64,000 bases of DNA from Cupriavidus necator N-1. Lineage in GTDB: Bacteria > Pseudomonadota > Gammaproteobacteria > Burkholderiales > Burkholderiaceae. Location: positions 496,001 to 560,000 of the forward strand of contig NC_015727.1 of the NCBI RefSeq assembly GCF_000219215.1. The letters are read 5' to 3'. Shown piece after piece: positions 25,944 to 35,207 of this stretch. Within the stretch, counting starts at the first letter, position 1. Each line of letters starts with the position of its first letter. A program made the position numbers and the translations under genes. The notes under the pieces are model-generated. The model was not told the DNA's origin. It saw only the letters and a list, made by a program, of their open reading frames with translations, and searched no databases.

Positions 25944-26644
25944 CGGTAGGACGTCTCGGTCACCAGCTTGCCTCCGATTCTGTCGAGCATATCGGAAGCC
26001 AGCACGACTACCCCCTTGGCCGTTGGCACGGTGTTCACCAGCGCCTGCGCCACCGCACGTGCGCGCACCGGCCGGTAGACCCCGGGAAGGATGGGTGCGA
26101 GCAATTTCGCTATCGGAATCGCGAGCTTCTCGCCGATCCGCGGAGGCTGCTGCAAGCCATCCCGGTTGTCCAGCAGCAAAGAGGGCTGGGCCATCACCAG
26201 CGCGTTGAGACGCATCGCCTTCAGCGCATCCTCCAGCTCTCCTTTGACGCGGTTGTAGAACATGGAGGATTGCGCGTTGGCGCCCACCGCGCTGACCAGA
26301 CCCACGCGTTGGACTCCCGCAGCGACTGCGCCCCTGGCCAGCGCCAGATTGGCGTCCAGATCGACGGCGCGAAACGCCGCCTGGCTGCCTGCCACCTTGA
26401 TGGTCGTGCCGAGCGCCAAATAGACCTCGTCGGCCGGGGGCAGCGCGGGCAATCGGCGGAAGTCGACGATGTGGACCTGGAGCTTAGGGTGTCTGATGTT
26501 CAAGGCCCGGCGGCTCAGCGCATGCACCTCTGAAACCGTGCTATCGGCAAGCAAGACCTCAAGCATGAGGCCACCGACAAGCCCGGTCGCACCCGAGAGC
26601 AGCACCCTTCGTTGATCAGCAAGCATGGAGATGACAGTATCCAT
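25940..26644 (-). CDS. NAD(P)-binding Rossmann protein (HTATIP2/NmrA-like)
   Basis: 234 residues. SGATGLVGGLMLEVLLAD is the extended-SDR glycine motif, followed by ALSRRAL and VYLALGTTIKVAGSQAAFRA. The order matches the atypical SDR group that includes human HTATIP2/TIP30 and bacterial 'oxidoreductase' relatives. The usual YxxxK is only hinted at (FYNRVKGELE), as in that group. It sits between AraC and patatin genes with 1-base and 4-base overlaps. Function unknown; a redox-sensing or lipid-related role would suit the operon. Confidence 0.8.
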   Translation of the reverse strand: MDTVISMLADQRRVLLSGATGLVGGLMLEVLLADSTVSEVHALSRRALNIRHPKLQVHIVDFRRLPALPPADEVYLALGTTIKVAGSQAAFRAVDLDANLALARGAVAAGVQRVGLVSAVGANAQSSMFYNRVKGELEDALKAMRLNALVMAQPSLLLDNRDGLQQPPRIGEKLAIPIAKLLAPILPGVYRPVRARAVAQALVNTVPTAKGVVVLASDMLDRIGGKLVTETSYR

Positions 26645-27654
26645 CAGTTCAGACGCATGGCATGACGGATACTGTCAGGTGTCTGACCTGTCCAATCGTG
26701 GAATGCGCGATAGAAGGAATTGGGTTCTTCGAAGCCGAGCAGGAAGGCGATCTCGCCGCCGGACATGGATGTGTTCTGCAGATAGTGACGCGCCAGACTC
26801 TCCCGCGTACTGCTGACCAACGCGCGAAAATTTTCCCCCTCATCTTCGAGGCGACGCTGCAGCGTGCGTTTGCTCATGCCCAAGCGCTCGGCGGCCCGTT
26901 CAATGGTGGCCGAATTGCTGGGCAGCAGCTCCAGCAAAACCGCGCGCACGCGTTCCGCCGTCGCCGCCATGGCATCCAGTTCGCTGAGCCTCTGGCGCAG
27001 GGCGGGCTCGAACACGCGCCACATGCCTTTGTTGACTGTAAGGAACGGTCGCAAGGCGTCTGCAGCGGCAAAGGTGATGCTTGGACTCGCCCCATGTTGG
27101 ACGGGCGTGCCAAAGAAGGCCTCGTAACGGCGAGCGTAGGCGCTGGGCGGGAGTTCGGGGAGTACCACGCGAAGCGCCTTGACGGTCTCGCGGGTCGCAA
27201 GCCGGGCGAGTCGCAAGAAGAACGCGAGTTCGGCTACTTGCAATGAGTAAGGGACGTCGGTCTGCACGGACAGCCAGCGCGGCGACACTGTCAGTTCGCC
27301 CAGTTTGCCTACCTCGACCTCCAGGCTCATGGGCGCCACGAGTTGCTTGTACTTGGCCAGGCGCTGGACCGCCTGCATCAGGGTAGCACTGCACAGGGCA
27401 GCGAACAGGGGCGGATCGAAGGACTCAGCCGAGACGGTCTCGGCGATGCGCAAGGGGAACATCACGTCGCCGGCCTCCATTTCCAGCGCACGCCAGAAAC
27501 GGAAATACTCGTCAGTGGTGAGCCCATGCCCTTCACGGGAAAGCAGGTCTTCTGGCAGCCCAGCCCTACGCAGCACATGACTGGCTTGAACGCCAAAGTC
27601 CTTCAGTAGGGTCTGCCAGCCGATGCTCAAGGAAAAGGTTTGGTTGCGTGTCAT
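26644..27654 (-). CDS. AraC-family regulator with an arabinose_bd-type sensor domain
   Basis: 336 residues. The N-terminal AraC-type arabinose_bd/dimerisation region (VLRRAGLPEDLLSREGHGLT, FWRALE) is of the OruR/ArgR-like class. The C-terminal HTH pair is TIERAAERLGMSKRTLQRRL and SGGEIAFLLGFEEPNSFYRA, ending FHDWTGQTPDSIR. The TGA stop overlaps the ATG of the next gene by one base, so it leads the AraC, NAD(P)-binding, patatin operon and probably controls it. Confidence 0.88.
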   Translation of the reverse strand: MTRNQTFSLSIGWQTLLKDFGVQASHVLRRAGLPEDLLSREGHGLTTDEYFRFWRALEMEAGDVMFPLRIAETVSAESFDPPLFAALCSATLMQAVQRLAKYKQLVAPMSLEVEVGKLGELTVSPRWLSVQTDVPYSLQVAELAFFLRLARLATRETVKALRVVLPELPPSAYARRYEAFFGTPVQHGASPSITFAAADALRPFLTVNKGMWRVFEPALRQRLSELDAMAATAERVRAVLLELLPSNSATIERAAERLGMSKRTLQRRLEDEGENFRALVSSTRESLARHYLQNTSMSGGEIAFLLGFEEPNSFYRAFHDWTGQTPDSIRHAMRLN

Positions 27655-27759
27655 TGGCTACTCATCAACGCGCCCAGTCCGGGCCATTCTCTGCTGAATC
27701 CGGGCGTCCAGTATAGGGAAGGGCAGAGTACCCTTGACCTGCAAACGGTGCCAGTCACG

Positions 27760-28799
27760 ATTCAATATGCGCCAAAACGCTGCAGTATCTCGAGGTCAAG
27801 TTTGCAGCGTTGATGTCGTATGGTCTGACCGTCAACGTCCTGCAAGAGGTGTTGCCGCTCGATCATGTGCTGGCAGCCAGCTCGATCCGGCGCCAGGTCA
27901 CCACGCTCGGTCGCAGGCTGGAAGCGGAACAGGCCACCGACGCCCGGCAGCAGGCGGAGGTGGCGGCGAGCGGCCGCTCGCCCGAGATCCCGGAGCCCAG
28001 TCCGGTCCGCGCCGTCGGCATTGACGGCGGCTACCTTCGGCTGGCCGGCCACCGGCGCCGGCAGGACGGCTGGTTTGAAGTGATCGTCGGGAAGTCCCTG
28101 CGGGATCAGGATGGCGGGCATAGTTTTGCCTACGTGCACAAGTTGGAGCGCCGACCGGCCGATCGTATGTGGAACTTCCTGCTACGAGAAGGTGTGCAAC
28201 CTAGTAAGCCGGTTACCTTCCTGTCGGACGGCGGGGATACCGTACGGTTTGCCCAACTCGGCTTTGGTGACCGCGGTGAGTACGTTCTCGATTGGTTCCA
28301 CATCGCCATGCGGGTACAGAACCTCGAGCAGATGATCAAGGGTCGGCCGGCACACTGTGACGGTCCCAGCAACGCAGCCTTGATCAAGGCGCTGCATGGC
28401 GCCAAGTGGCACCTGTGGCACGGCTGCCCCCATCCGGCGTTGCGCCGACTGGAAAGCCTCGGCTGGGATCTGGACGCTGAGGGCAGCCCCGAAGAGGCCA
28501 AACTCCTCGGTAAGCTCGAGGAGTTCATTGTCTACCTCGACAACAACCGGCACTTCATCGTGAACTACGGTGACCGCTATCGGCATGGGGAGCCCATTGC
28601 ATCAGGTTTTGTCGAGTCGGCCGTCAACCAGGTGGTCAGCAAGCGATTCGTCAAACGGCAGCAGATGGCCTGGCGGCCTCGGCACGCGCACAACCTGCTG
28701 CAAATCCGGACCGCCGTGCTCAATAACCAGCTCCGGTCTTACGTTGAACGCTGGTATCCCTCCATCGCCGGAGAAGAAGACCACCGCCTTGCCGCTTAG
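27760..28799 (+). pseudogene. ISKra4-like transposase, 5'-truncated
   Basis: In the frame ending at 28799, similarity can be read back to about 27777 (TLQYLEVKFAALMSYGLTVN), before any usable start. The N-terminal third is absent, so this is a truncated gene. Retained: the DDE-like core with AVGIDGGYLRLAGHR, TFLSDGGDTVRFAQLG, YVLDWFHIAMRVQNLEQMI and AKWHLWHGC, and the C-terminal IASGFVESAVNQVVSKRFVK plus WRPRHAHNLLQIR. The order matches ISKra4-family transposases. A relative with more damage is at bases 1-228. It may still yield a protein of about 329 residues from TTG 27810 but is unlikely to be active. Confidence 0.75.
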
Positions 28800-28830
28800 T
28801 CAGCCCCCGGTTTGGCGCGGTCTCTGTTTC

Positions 28831-29004
28831 TTGGGGTCATCGTACTTTTTGCGAAATCTGGCGCCAACGAGCCGGAATGCCGCTTGCAGCAACGCCTCAC
28901 GGGTTATCCAGCCCCGCGTGATCGCTGATTTTTCAAGTGCCTGATTCGAAAGCGTTTTCAGGGCTGGACCGCCAGATTTTACTGAAAAAGTACGATGACC
29001 CCAA
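28831..29004. repeat. 174-bp element with long terminal inverted repeats (MITE-like)
   Basis: 28831-28863 begins TTGGGGTCATCGTACTTTTT and ends AAATCTGGCG. The reverse complement of 28970-29004 begins with the same 20 bases and ends AAAATCTGGCG, with CAGTA in place of GCG between. Between the arms are about 106 bases of non-coding sequence. No coding frame crosses it. Such a size and arm length suggests a non-autonomous transposable element; no target duplication was confirmed. It lies just after the truncated ISKra4-like gene. Confidence 0.7.
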
Positions 29005-29100
29005 CCTCGACGCACTGCGCTTTCTGGCTCAAGGGCCGGATAACCTGCGGCTGGAAGGCGAAAAAAAGAGGGAAGCTCAACGAAACTGGCCAAGTGCAAA

Positions 29101-29814
29101 TTAGGTCAAGAGCAAGAACCTATGCATCATCGCCGTCAGCTTGGTTTCAATCAGATCCCCGTCAACGCGCAACGGCCCCGGGTCGATCAGCAGGCTGAGA
29201 TAGAGCGTGCCCACGACCATCTGCATGCCGATGCGGACTTCTGACTCAGAACCGGCCTTGGCTTGGGCCTGCATCTTCTTCGCGAGGGCTGGCGCGACCA
29301 AGCTCTGGATGTGGCGGTCCAGACAGCGCATCGGGTTTAAGTCCGGGTTGCGCGCGGCAAAGTGGCGCAGCACGGCTTTGAACATGCCATGGTTCCGGCG
29401 ACACATGTCGACGTAGTACCGGACGATGCGAGCGGCGAATTCCGATGCCGTACCTTGCTCCACGGAGGCCGCGTCGTTCGGGAGACCTATGTTCGCCCCG
29501 GCCCGCATTTCCGCAAAGGCGGCGTCCAATACAGATGCAATGAAGGCGTCCTTGTCCTTGAAGCGGCCGTAGAACGCGCCGATAGAGGTCCCTGCAATGC
29601 GGATGACATCGCTGATCAGGACGAGATCAAAATTTCCGTGCTGCTCGATCAGGTCGCGTCCGGCCAGGATCATCTTGGCAAGTGTCTCTTCACTGCGCAG
29701 CTGGCGGGGTGGACGCTGCGCCGGCACCGCCGTTGCGGTGGTCTGCCTTGTGATGTGCGCGGCATGAGGCGGGCGCCTCTTGTGATCTTCTTGGCGCTTC
29801 AGGGTGGCAACCAT
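29101..29814 (-). CDS. TetR-family transcriptional regulator
   Basis: 237 residues. A basic N-terminal tail precedes the TetR HTH (LAKMILAGRDLIEQHGNFDL, ISDVIRIAGTSIGAFYGRFK, KDAFIASVLDAAF) and an all-helical ligand domain. The frame is open to a TTG at 29826, but GAGGAA lies 6 bases before ATG 29814, which is preferred. It follows the fused acyl-CoA dehydrogenase gene by 8 bases. A repressor at the end of its own catabolic operon, releasing on an acyl-CoA ligand (FadR/KstR-like logic), is the likely role; the ligand is inferred only. Confidence 0.85.
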   Translation of the reverse strand: MVATLKRQEDHKRRPPHAAHITRQTTATAVPAQRPPRQLRSEETLAKMILAGRDLIEQHGNFDLVLISDVIRIAGTSIGAFYGRFKDKDAFIASVLDAAFAEMRAGANIGLPNDAASVEQGTASEFAARIVRYYVDMCRRNHGMFKAVLRHFAARNPDLNPMRCLDRHIQSLVAPALAKKMQAQAKAGSESEVRIGMQMVVGTLYLSLLIDPGPLRVDGDLIETKLTAMMHRFLLLT

Positions 29815-29822
29815 GGCATTCC

Positions 29823-32108
29823 TCAACGAGGCAATCCCAGCCCACGCTGGGCAATCAGGTTGCGCTGGATCTCGGCCGTGCCACCACCGATGACGGTCAA
29901 AATCGCATAACGCAGCAACTGTTCGAACTTGCCCCGGGCGACCGCGCCTTCGGCGTCCTCGGACAAGGTTGCCCCGGTGCCGAGGATGTCGAGGGCCGTC
30001 TGGCCCAGACGCTCCATCAACTCGCCCATGTAGGCTTTGCTCATGGCCGCTTCATGAACGGGGACCCTGCCTTGCTCGGCCAGGGCGATGCTGTTCATAA
30101 ACAACTGCCGTCCGGCTTCCACCTCCGCCGCCAGCGCGCCGATGCGATCGCGGACCGCACCGTCATCGGCCAGCGCGCCGTCGAACACCGTCTTGCTACA
30201 GACGCAGCGAACCAGTCGTTCGAATTCCGAGCGGGCATTGGCGATGAAGCTTCCCATCATCATGCGCTCGGTTGCAAGCGCCGATGTCACGATCGTCCAG
30301 CCGTCATTGACCTTTCCGACCAGCGCGCTGGCAGGCACGCGGACATTGTCCAGGAACTCCTGGCAGAACGTGTGTCCGTACATCGCCATCGACGGTATGA
30401 CCGTGAGGCCAGGGCTGTTCATCGGGACGATGAAGATGCTGATGCCGGCGTGCGGCCGTGCCGCGTTCCGGTCGGTGCGCGCGGCCAGCCACATGTAGTC
30501 CGCCTTTTCGGCGGCTGTGGTCCAGATCTTCTGGCCGTTGATGACCCACTCGTCCCCGTCGCGCATGGCGGTAGTCTGCATGGATGCGAGGTCAGAGCCC
30601 GACCCAGGTTCGCTGTAGCCGAGGCAGAAGGTGATCTCACCGCGCGCGAGCCTGGGCAGGAACTCGGCCTTTTGCTCATCCGTGCCGAAAGCCATCAGCG
30701 CATGCGCCTGGATGTCGCCGCGGCCGCCCATGGGCGCGCCGGCTTGCTGGATCTCTTCCATGAAGGCAAGCTGCTCGTAGGGCGTGCGTCCCTGGCCACC
30801 ATACTCCCTGGGCCAGCTCATGGTGTTCCAGCCCTTGCGGCCCAACAGCCTGGTGAACTGCGTGTCGTAGCCCCATTCCTCATAGGCATGGTCATGTTCT
30901 CGCTTGCGAGAAGCGCTGGACCAGTTCTCCTTTAGCCAGGCCCGTACCTCATCGCGGAATGCATTGCCGGCCGGGCCGAGATCGTACTCGGGAAGGGTCG
31001 CGCCCTGGTCGAGCAGCGCCCGGGCGAGCTCCTCGCGCGCCTGCCGTACGCCGCCGTGGCGCGCCAGATCCGCATGCGTGCGCCGGAAGTGCCGCGGTGC
31101 CTCATGTTCCTCTGAGTAACCGATGGCGCCGAGAGTGTGATGCGTTTCGAGCGATACCTGACGCACCGCGGGCCCGGCGAAGGCGCGCGCAGCCGCGCCG
31201 AGGATCCGCCAGTTCTCCGAGCCGAGGTCATGCGTGCTGGCTGCGTTCTGGAGCATCAGCCGTGCGGCCTCCAGCGCCATCAGGCAGTTGGCCAGCTTGT
31301 GCTGTATCGCCTGGAAGCGACCGATTGGCTGCCCGAACTGCTGACGTTCCTTGGCGTAAGCCACAGCCATGTCGAACCCTTGCCGGGCGGCGCCGAGCGC
31401 GCGCGCCAGCAGCGCAAGCCCGCCGATCCGGCGCAGGTCCTCGGCCAGCCCGGGCGGGAGCTGCAACGCCGCCGCGGCCACGCGATCGAAACTCACCGTC
31501 GCCAAGGGCGGCACCGCCAGTCCCGAGGTTTCCGTCACGGTCAGGCCGGCCGCACCGCACGGCACGATGGCCAGTACCGGCCCCGGCTCTGCCAGCACGA
31601 GCAGGTGGGTGGCATGGCTCGCTGCCTCGACAAAGGCAGTTCGCCCGTGCAGCGTGCCCTTGGCGAACCGCACACAGCCTGCTTGCGCGTCACCGTCAAA
31701 GCTGCCGAAGGCGAAGCTCACGCTGGCATCGCCGCGATGCAGTGCGCCCAGCAGCGCTGCTGCCTCGCCTGGTGCAGGTTCCTCGGGCAGATGCGTCGAC
31801 AGGGCGAGATTGGCGAGTGCGGCGCCGATCAGCGGTGCCGGGCAGGCGACGCGGCCGAGTTCTTCCAGCGCCACAGCGATCTCGCGCAAGCCGCCTTCTT
31901 GCGGGTTGCTGCCCAGACTGGTCAGGCCTTGCTCGGCCAGCACTCGCCAGATCGAGGCCAGTGCCTGCTGGTCCGCCGCATGCTCCACGGCCCGCTCGGC
32001 AGGCCAGTGCCGCGCCAGCAGGCGGCGCAGGCTCTCCTGGAGCATCAGCCGCTCCTCGTCGCCAGGCAGCCTTGCCGAAGGGGGGAATTCCGTTTGTTCC
32101 TGGGCCAT
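29823..32108 (-). CDS. Fused double-domain acyl-CoA dehydrogenase (FadE34-like)
   Basis: 761 residues, two acyl-CoA dehydrogenase domains in one chain (about 15-370 and 380-761). The first keeps the C-terminal helix motif RQQFGQPIGRFQAIQHKLA (255-273) but has FAFGSFDGD where the FAD-loop motif should be. The second keeps YSEPGSGSD (498-506) and NGQKIWTT but has KTVFDG in place of RxQFG. This complementary loss is what heteromeric steroid-type dehydrogenases show, and FadE34 of mycobacteria is a natural fusion of this kind. The reaction is alpha,beta-dehydrogenation of a bulky acyl-CoA. A steroid or isoprenoid side chain is inferred. It shares an operon with TetR. Confidence 0.85.
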   Translation of the reverse strand: MAQEQTEFPPSARLPGDEERLMLQESLRRLLARHWPAERAVEHAADQQALASIWRVLAEQGLTSLGSNPQEGGLREIAVALEELGRVACPAPLIGAALANLALSTHLPEEPAPGEAAALLGALHRGDASVSFAFGSFDGDAQAGCVRFAKGTLHGRTAFVEAASHATHLLVLAEPGPVLAIVPCGAAGLTVTETSGLAVPPLATVSFDRVAAAALQLPPGLAEDLRRIGGLALLARALGAARQGFDMAVAYAKERQQFGQPIGRFQAIQHKLANCLMALEAARLMLQNAASTHDLGSENWRILGAAARAFAGPAVRQVSLETHHTLGAIGYSEEHEAPRHFRRTHADLARHGGVRQAREELARALLDQGATLPEYDLGPAGNAFRDEVRAWLKENWSSASRKREHDHAYEEWGYDTQFTRLLGRKGWNTMSWPREYGGQGRTPYEQLAFMEEIQQAGAPMGGRGDIQAHALMAFGTDEQKAEFLPRLARGEITFCLGYSEPGSGSDLASMQTTAMRDGDEWVINGQKIWTTAAEKADYMWLAARTDRNAARPHAGISIFIVPMNSPGLTVIPSMAMYGHTFCQEFLDNVRVPASALVGKVNDGWTIVTSALATERMMMGSFIANARSEFERLVRCVCSKTVFDGALADDGAVRDRIGALAAEVEAGRQLFMNSIALAEQGRVPVHEAAMSKAYMGELMERLGQTALDILGTGATLSEDAEGAVARGKFEQLLRYAILTVIGGGTAEIQRNLIAQRGLGLPR

Positions 32109-32230
32109 GATGTCTCCTGTGCTGCATCGTCCGTGATGCGCCCGTGAATGGCAGGCGATTCTGGGACGCCCCCTACCGTGATGTCACCACACTTTCCGGG
32201 TGTTCGGCGGGCGCCGGAGCGATCGCGCCG

Positions 32231-34921
32231 TCAGTCGATCAGGCCGCGCTTGCGCGCGGCGATTACCGCGTCATAACGGCTTGGCACCCCCAGTTTCTCG
32301 AACACGTTCTTCATGTTCCACTTCACCGTGTCCAGCGTGAGGTTGAGGGTCAGGGCGATGCGCTTGTTCGACATCGACTGCGCGGCCAGCCGCAGGATTT
32401 CGACCTCACGTGGCTTGAGCGCCGGGCCGTTGGCCTGCGCACCCGCATCGTCGGACTGCTGAAGCGGCACATGCGCCCCGATGCTGCGGCGCAGGACCTC
32501 GGCCAGATAGTCGCCGGCGCAGCCCGGGCCAAGCGTGAGCTGCAGTTGCAGCAGGGCCTGCCGCACACGCTCGCCTTCGTCGAGCAGCGTGCGAACCAGC
32601 CCCAGCCTCTGCGCTGACTCGACCGCAGCGTTCAGGCGATGCATGGCTTCGGTGGTTTCGCCCATTTCGGCGAGAGCGGTGCCCGACAGGAGGTCGGCCT
32701 GCACCACGCATTTCTGGCGCCCGAACGTAACGCCATAGCCGCGCAGCGTTTCGGCCCGCGCCATGGCATTCGTCCAGTCCATGCTCGCCAGCGCCAGCCG
32801 GGCGCCGGCCAGGGCTGCGATCGCCTCGATCTCGGCGAGAAAACCGGCGGCATTCCGGTGACGCACGGCCAGCTGGTCGAGTGCGGCCTGCAGCTGCCGG
32901 GCTTCGTCCTGGCGGTTCAGCTGGAGCTGCAAGCGGGCTTTGCCGGCAAGGACGTAGGCCAATGGCCGGTCCAGCCCCAGTTCGCGGCAGCGGGCTTCCT
33001 CCTCGTCCAGCGCGCGCAGTCCTTCTTCTGGGGAGGCCTGTGCCGCCATCAGGCGGCTGCGCACGATGATGGCCAGTGTCATCGGCTCAGGCGAGGAGAG
33101 GCGCAGCAAATCCAGGCGGTTGGCCAGCACCTCGTTGGCCTCGGCCAGCAAGTCGGCCTCGTAATAGGCGTTGGCGAGGAATGCCGCGCTATTGACGGCA
33201 GACACCGAACGCCGGCCATGCGCCGCCTCCGCGCGCGCCACCAGGGCGCTGCCGGTGCGGATGGCCTCGCGATTGTTGCCCGCCAGCAGGTGGCTGAGCA
33301 GCAGGGTGGATTCGGCCACCAGGGCCATCTCGTCCTGAAGCTCGGAGCGTGGCAGCCGCGCGATGTGCCCATGGAGCGCCCGCGCGTCCTCGTAGCGCCC
33401 GGCCGCGCAATAGGAAAAACTGAGCACTGCCAGATGTGCCTGGCGCAGGAAGCGGTCGCTTAGGCTCTCGAAGTCTGATGGCGCTACCAGGGCCAATGCG
33501 GCCTCGGTGTCGTCGCGCTGCAGCGCGATGCTGGCTCGCAGGTAGAGCGCGTGCAAGGCGTGCTCAGGCGCCAGTGTGCCGTGCGGCCGCTCCAGCCGCT
33601 CGAGCCAGCCCTGCGCGTCGCGCCAGCGGCCCGCGGCCACCAGCGCCCAGCAACCGAGGAGCAGCAGCCGGGGATGGCCCAGCAGCACCTCGGCCGGAAG
33701 TTCATCCGTCCAGTGTTGCAGCGTGCTGATGAAACTCATGCTGCGGATCGGCAGGTCAGCCCGCTCGACCAGGTGCACGGCCGCCTCGGTGTCGTTCGCG
33801 TGATAGGCGTGCCGCAGCGCTTCAATCAGCAGGCCCTGTTGCTCGAACCACTGGCTGGCCCTTGCATGGATCTCTTGTACCAATGCCGGATCGCGCTGCT
33901 GCAGCCGGTCCTGGAGGAAGCTGGCGAACAGGGGATGCAGGCGGTACCACGGCTGGGGGCTGTCCAACTCGACCGGCAGCAGGAAGAGGTTGTCGCGCTC
34001 GATCTGCTCAAGCAGCACCGGAGCCTGTGCATTGCCCGTGACGCGCCGCGCCAGTTCGGCATTGAAGCGGCGGCAGAACGAGAGCTTCTCGATGAAATCG
34101 GCCACGTCGGGCGCCAGATGGCGCACCACGTCTTCCGAGAGATAGCGCTGCAGATCGGTGCGGCGATGCAGCAACTGGGACAGCACGGCCCGGTTGGCCG
34201 GGCTGCGCTTGAGCCGGATGCAGATCATCTGCAGGCAGACCGGCCAGCCGTCGGTGATGTCGTGGATCAGGCGCGCATCGTCAGGCACCACTTCGCCGAG
34301 GTGCTTGGCCAGGAAGTCCTGTGTCTCCGCGAAATCGAAGGGCAGGTCGGGGAAGGCGATCTCCGCCAGCTCGCCGGTCAGGCGCTGGCGGTGGACGGCA
34401 AGCGGCGGGTGGGTTCGCGAGGCCAGGATCAGGTGCAGGGTCTCGGGCCCGTGGTCCACGAGGCCCTGGATCAGCGCGTGCGTGTCGCTGTCATCAACGT
34501 GATGGTAGTCGTCGATGAACAGGAACACGTCCTGGCCCTGCTGGCACACCGCGTCAACGATGGTGGCGACCAGTCCCGCAACTGGCAGGTCGGCCCGCAC
34601 CTCCGAGGCAAAAGCGGTCCCATCATCGACGGGCAGCCCTGCCTGCTGCAGTGCGCCGGTCAGGTAGGCGCGGAACTGGGGCAGCAGCCGTTCGTCCGGC
34701 GACAGGGACAGCCAGCAGACCAGTTCGCCGTCCTTCAGCAGCTGCTGGCGCCACTGGGCCAGCAAGGTCGTCTTGCCGAAGCCGGCGCTGCCGCACACCA
34801 GCGTCAGCCCGCTGTCGCGCGCATCCCGCAGTCGCGCCAGCAGTTTGGTCCGCAGCGTGGACTGCGGGCTGATGCGCGGTGGCGCGAACTTGGTGGGAAT
34901 AAGAAGGCGATCAGGGGCCAA
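32231..34921 (-). CDS. MalT-type LuxR-family transcriptional activator
   Basis: 896 residues. Domains in order: an N-terminal STAND/AAA ATPase with Walker A GSAGFGKTT at 44-52 and Walker B VFLFIDDYHH; a winged-helix linker; a long TPR-like helical sensor region (about 380-800); and a C-terminal LuxR HTH (LKPREVEILRLAAQSMSNKR, LTLDTVKWNMKNVFEKL). It is an ATP-dependent activator of the MalT/AlkS class, in which ligand binding drives oligomerisation. The start is TTG 34921 with AGGAGA 7 bases upstream. It diverges from the catabolic operon at 35208 across 286 bases, so it is the best candidate activator of that operon. Confidence 0.9.
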   Translation of the reverse strand: MAPDRLLIPTKFAPPRISPQSTLRTKLLARLRDARDSGLTLVCGSAGFGKTTLLAQWRQQLLKDGELVCWLSLSPDERLLPQFRAYLTGALQQAGLPVDDGTAFASEVRADLPVAGLVATIVDAVCQQGQDVFLFIDDYHHVDDSDTHALIQGLVDHGPETLHLILASRTHPPLAVHRQRLTGELAEIAFPDLPFDFAETQDFLAKHLGEVVPDDARLIHDITDGWPVCLQMICIRLKRSPANRAVLSQLLHRRTDLQRYLSEDVVRHLAPDVADFIEKLSFCRRFNAELARRVTGNAQAPVLLEQIERDNLFLLPVELDSPQPWYRLHPLFASFLQDRLQQRDPALVQEIHARASQWFEQQGLLIEALRHAYHANDTEAAVHLVERADLPIRSMSFISTLQHWTDELPAEVLLGHPRLLLLGCWALVAAGRWRDAQGWLERLERPHGTLAPEHALHALYLRASIALQRDDTEAALALVAPSDFESLSDRFLRQAHLAVLSFSYCAAGRYEDARALHGHIARLPRSELQDEMALVAESTLLLSHLLAGNNREAIRTGSALVARAEAAHGRRSVSAVNSAAFLANAYYEADLLAEANEVLANRLDLLRLSSPEPMTLAIIVRSRLMAAQASPEEGLRALDEEEARCRELGLDRPLAYVLAGKARLQLQLNRQDEARQLQAALDQLAVRHRNAAGFLAEIEAIAALAGARLALASMDWTNAMARAETLRGYGVTFGRQKCVVQADLLSGTALAEMGETTEAMHRLNAAVESAQRLGLVRTLLDEGERVRQALLQLQLTLGPGCAGDYLAEVLRRSIGAHVPLQQSDDAGAQANGPALKPREVEILRLAAQSMSNKRIALTLNLTLDTVKWNMKNVFEKLGVPSRYDAVIAARKRGLID

Positions 34922-35207
34922 GCGAGGGTCTCCTGCTGATATGCGAACGGCATCTTATCGGAAGTGCTCTGGCACGTCTAAGCGGCCGCCGCCGGGCGGG
35001 CCTCATGCGCGCGGCTCAGACGCCATGCCTGCCACCCGGTAAAACACCCGGCCAGCACCCGATAAGTGTGGTGCGCCCACCCGGCGCGCGACCCATCATT
35101 GAGCCATGCCCAGCGGACGGGCTGCGAGCGCCGGAGCCCGCCACTGGCCGGGCCGCCCGGGCGCGCAGCATTGCCGCCAGCTTGCCAGCCTGCAAGGAGA
35201 CAGTACA

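Noticed and set aside
33551-34939. Long plus-strand open frame (462 codons) opposite the LuxR gene
   Set aside because: It is antisense to a clear 896-residue MalT-type protein, has no domain, and reflects high-GC codon bias. The same applies to long frames opposite trbG, trbE and the acyl-CoA dehydrogenase.
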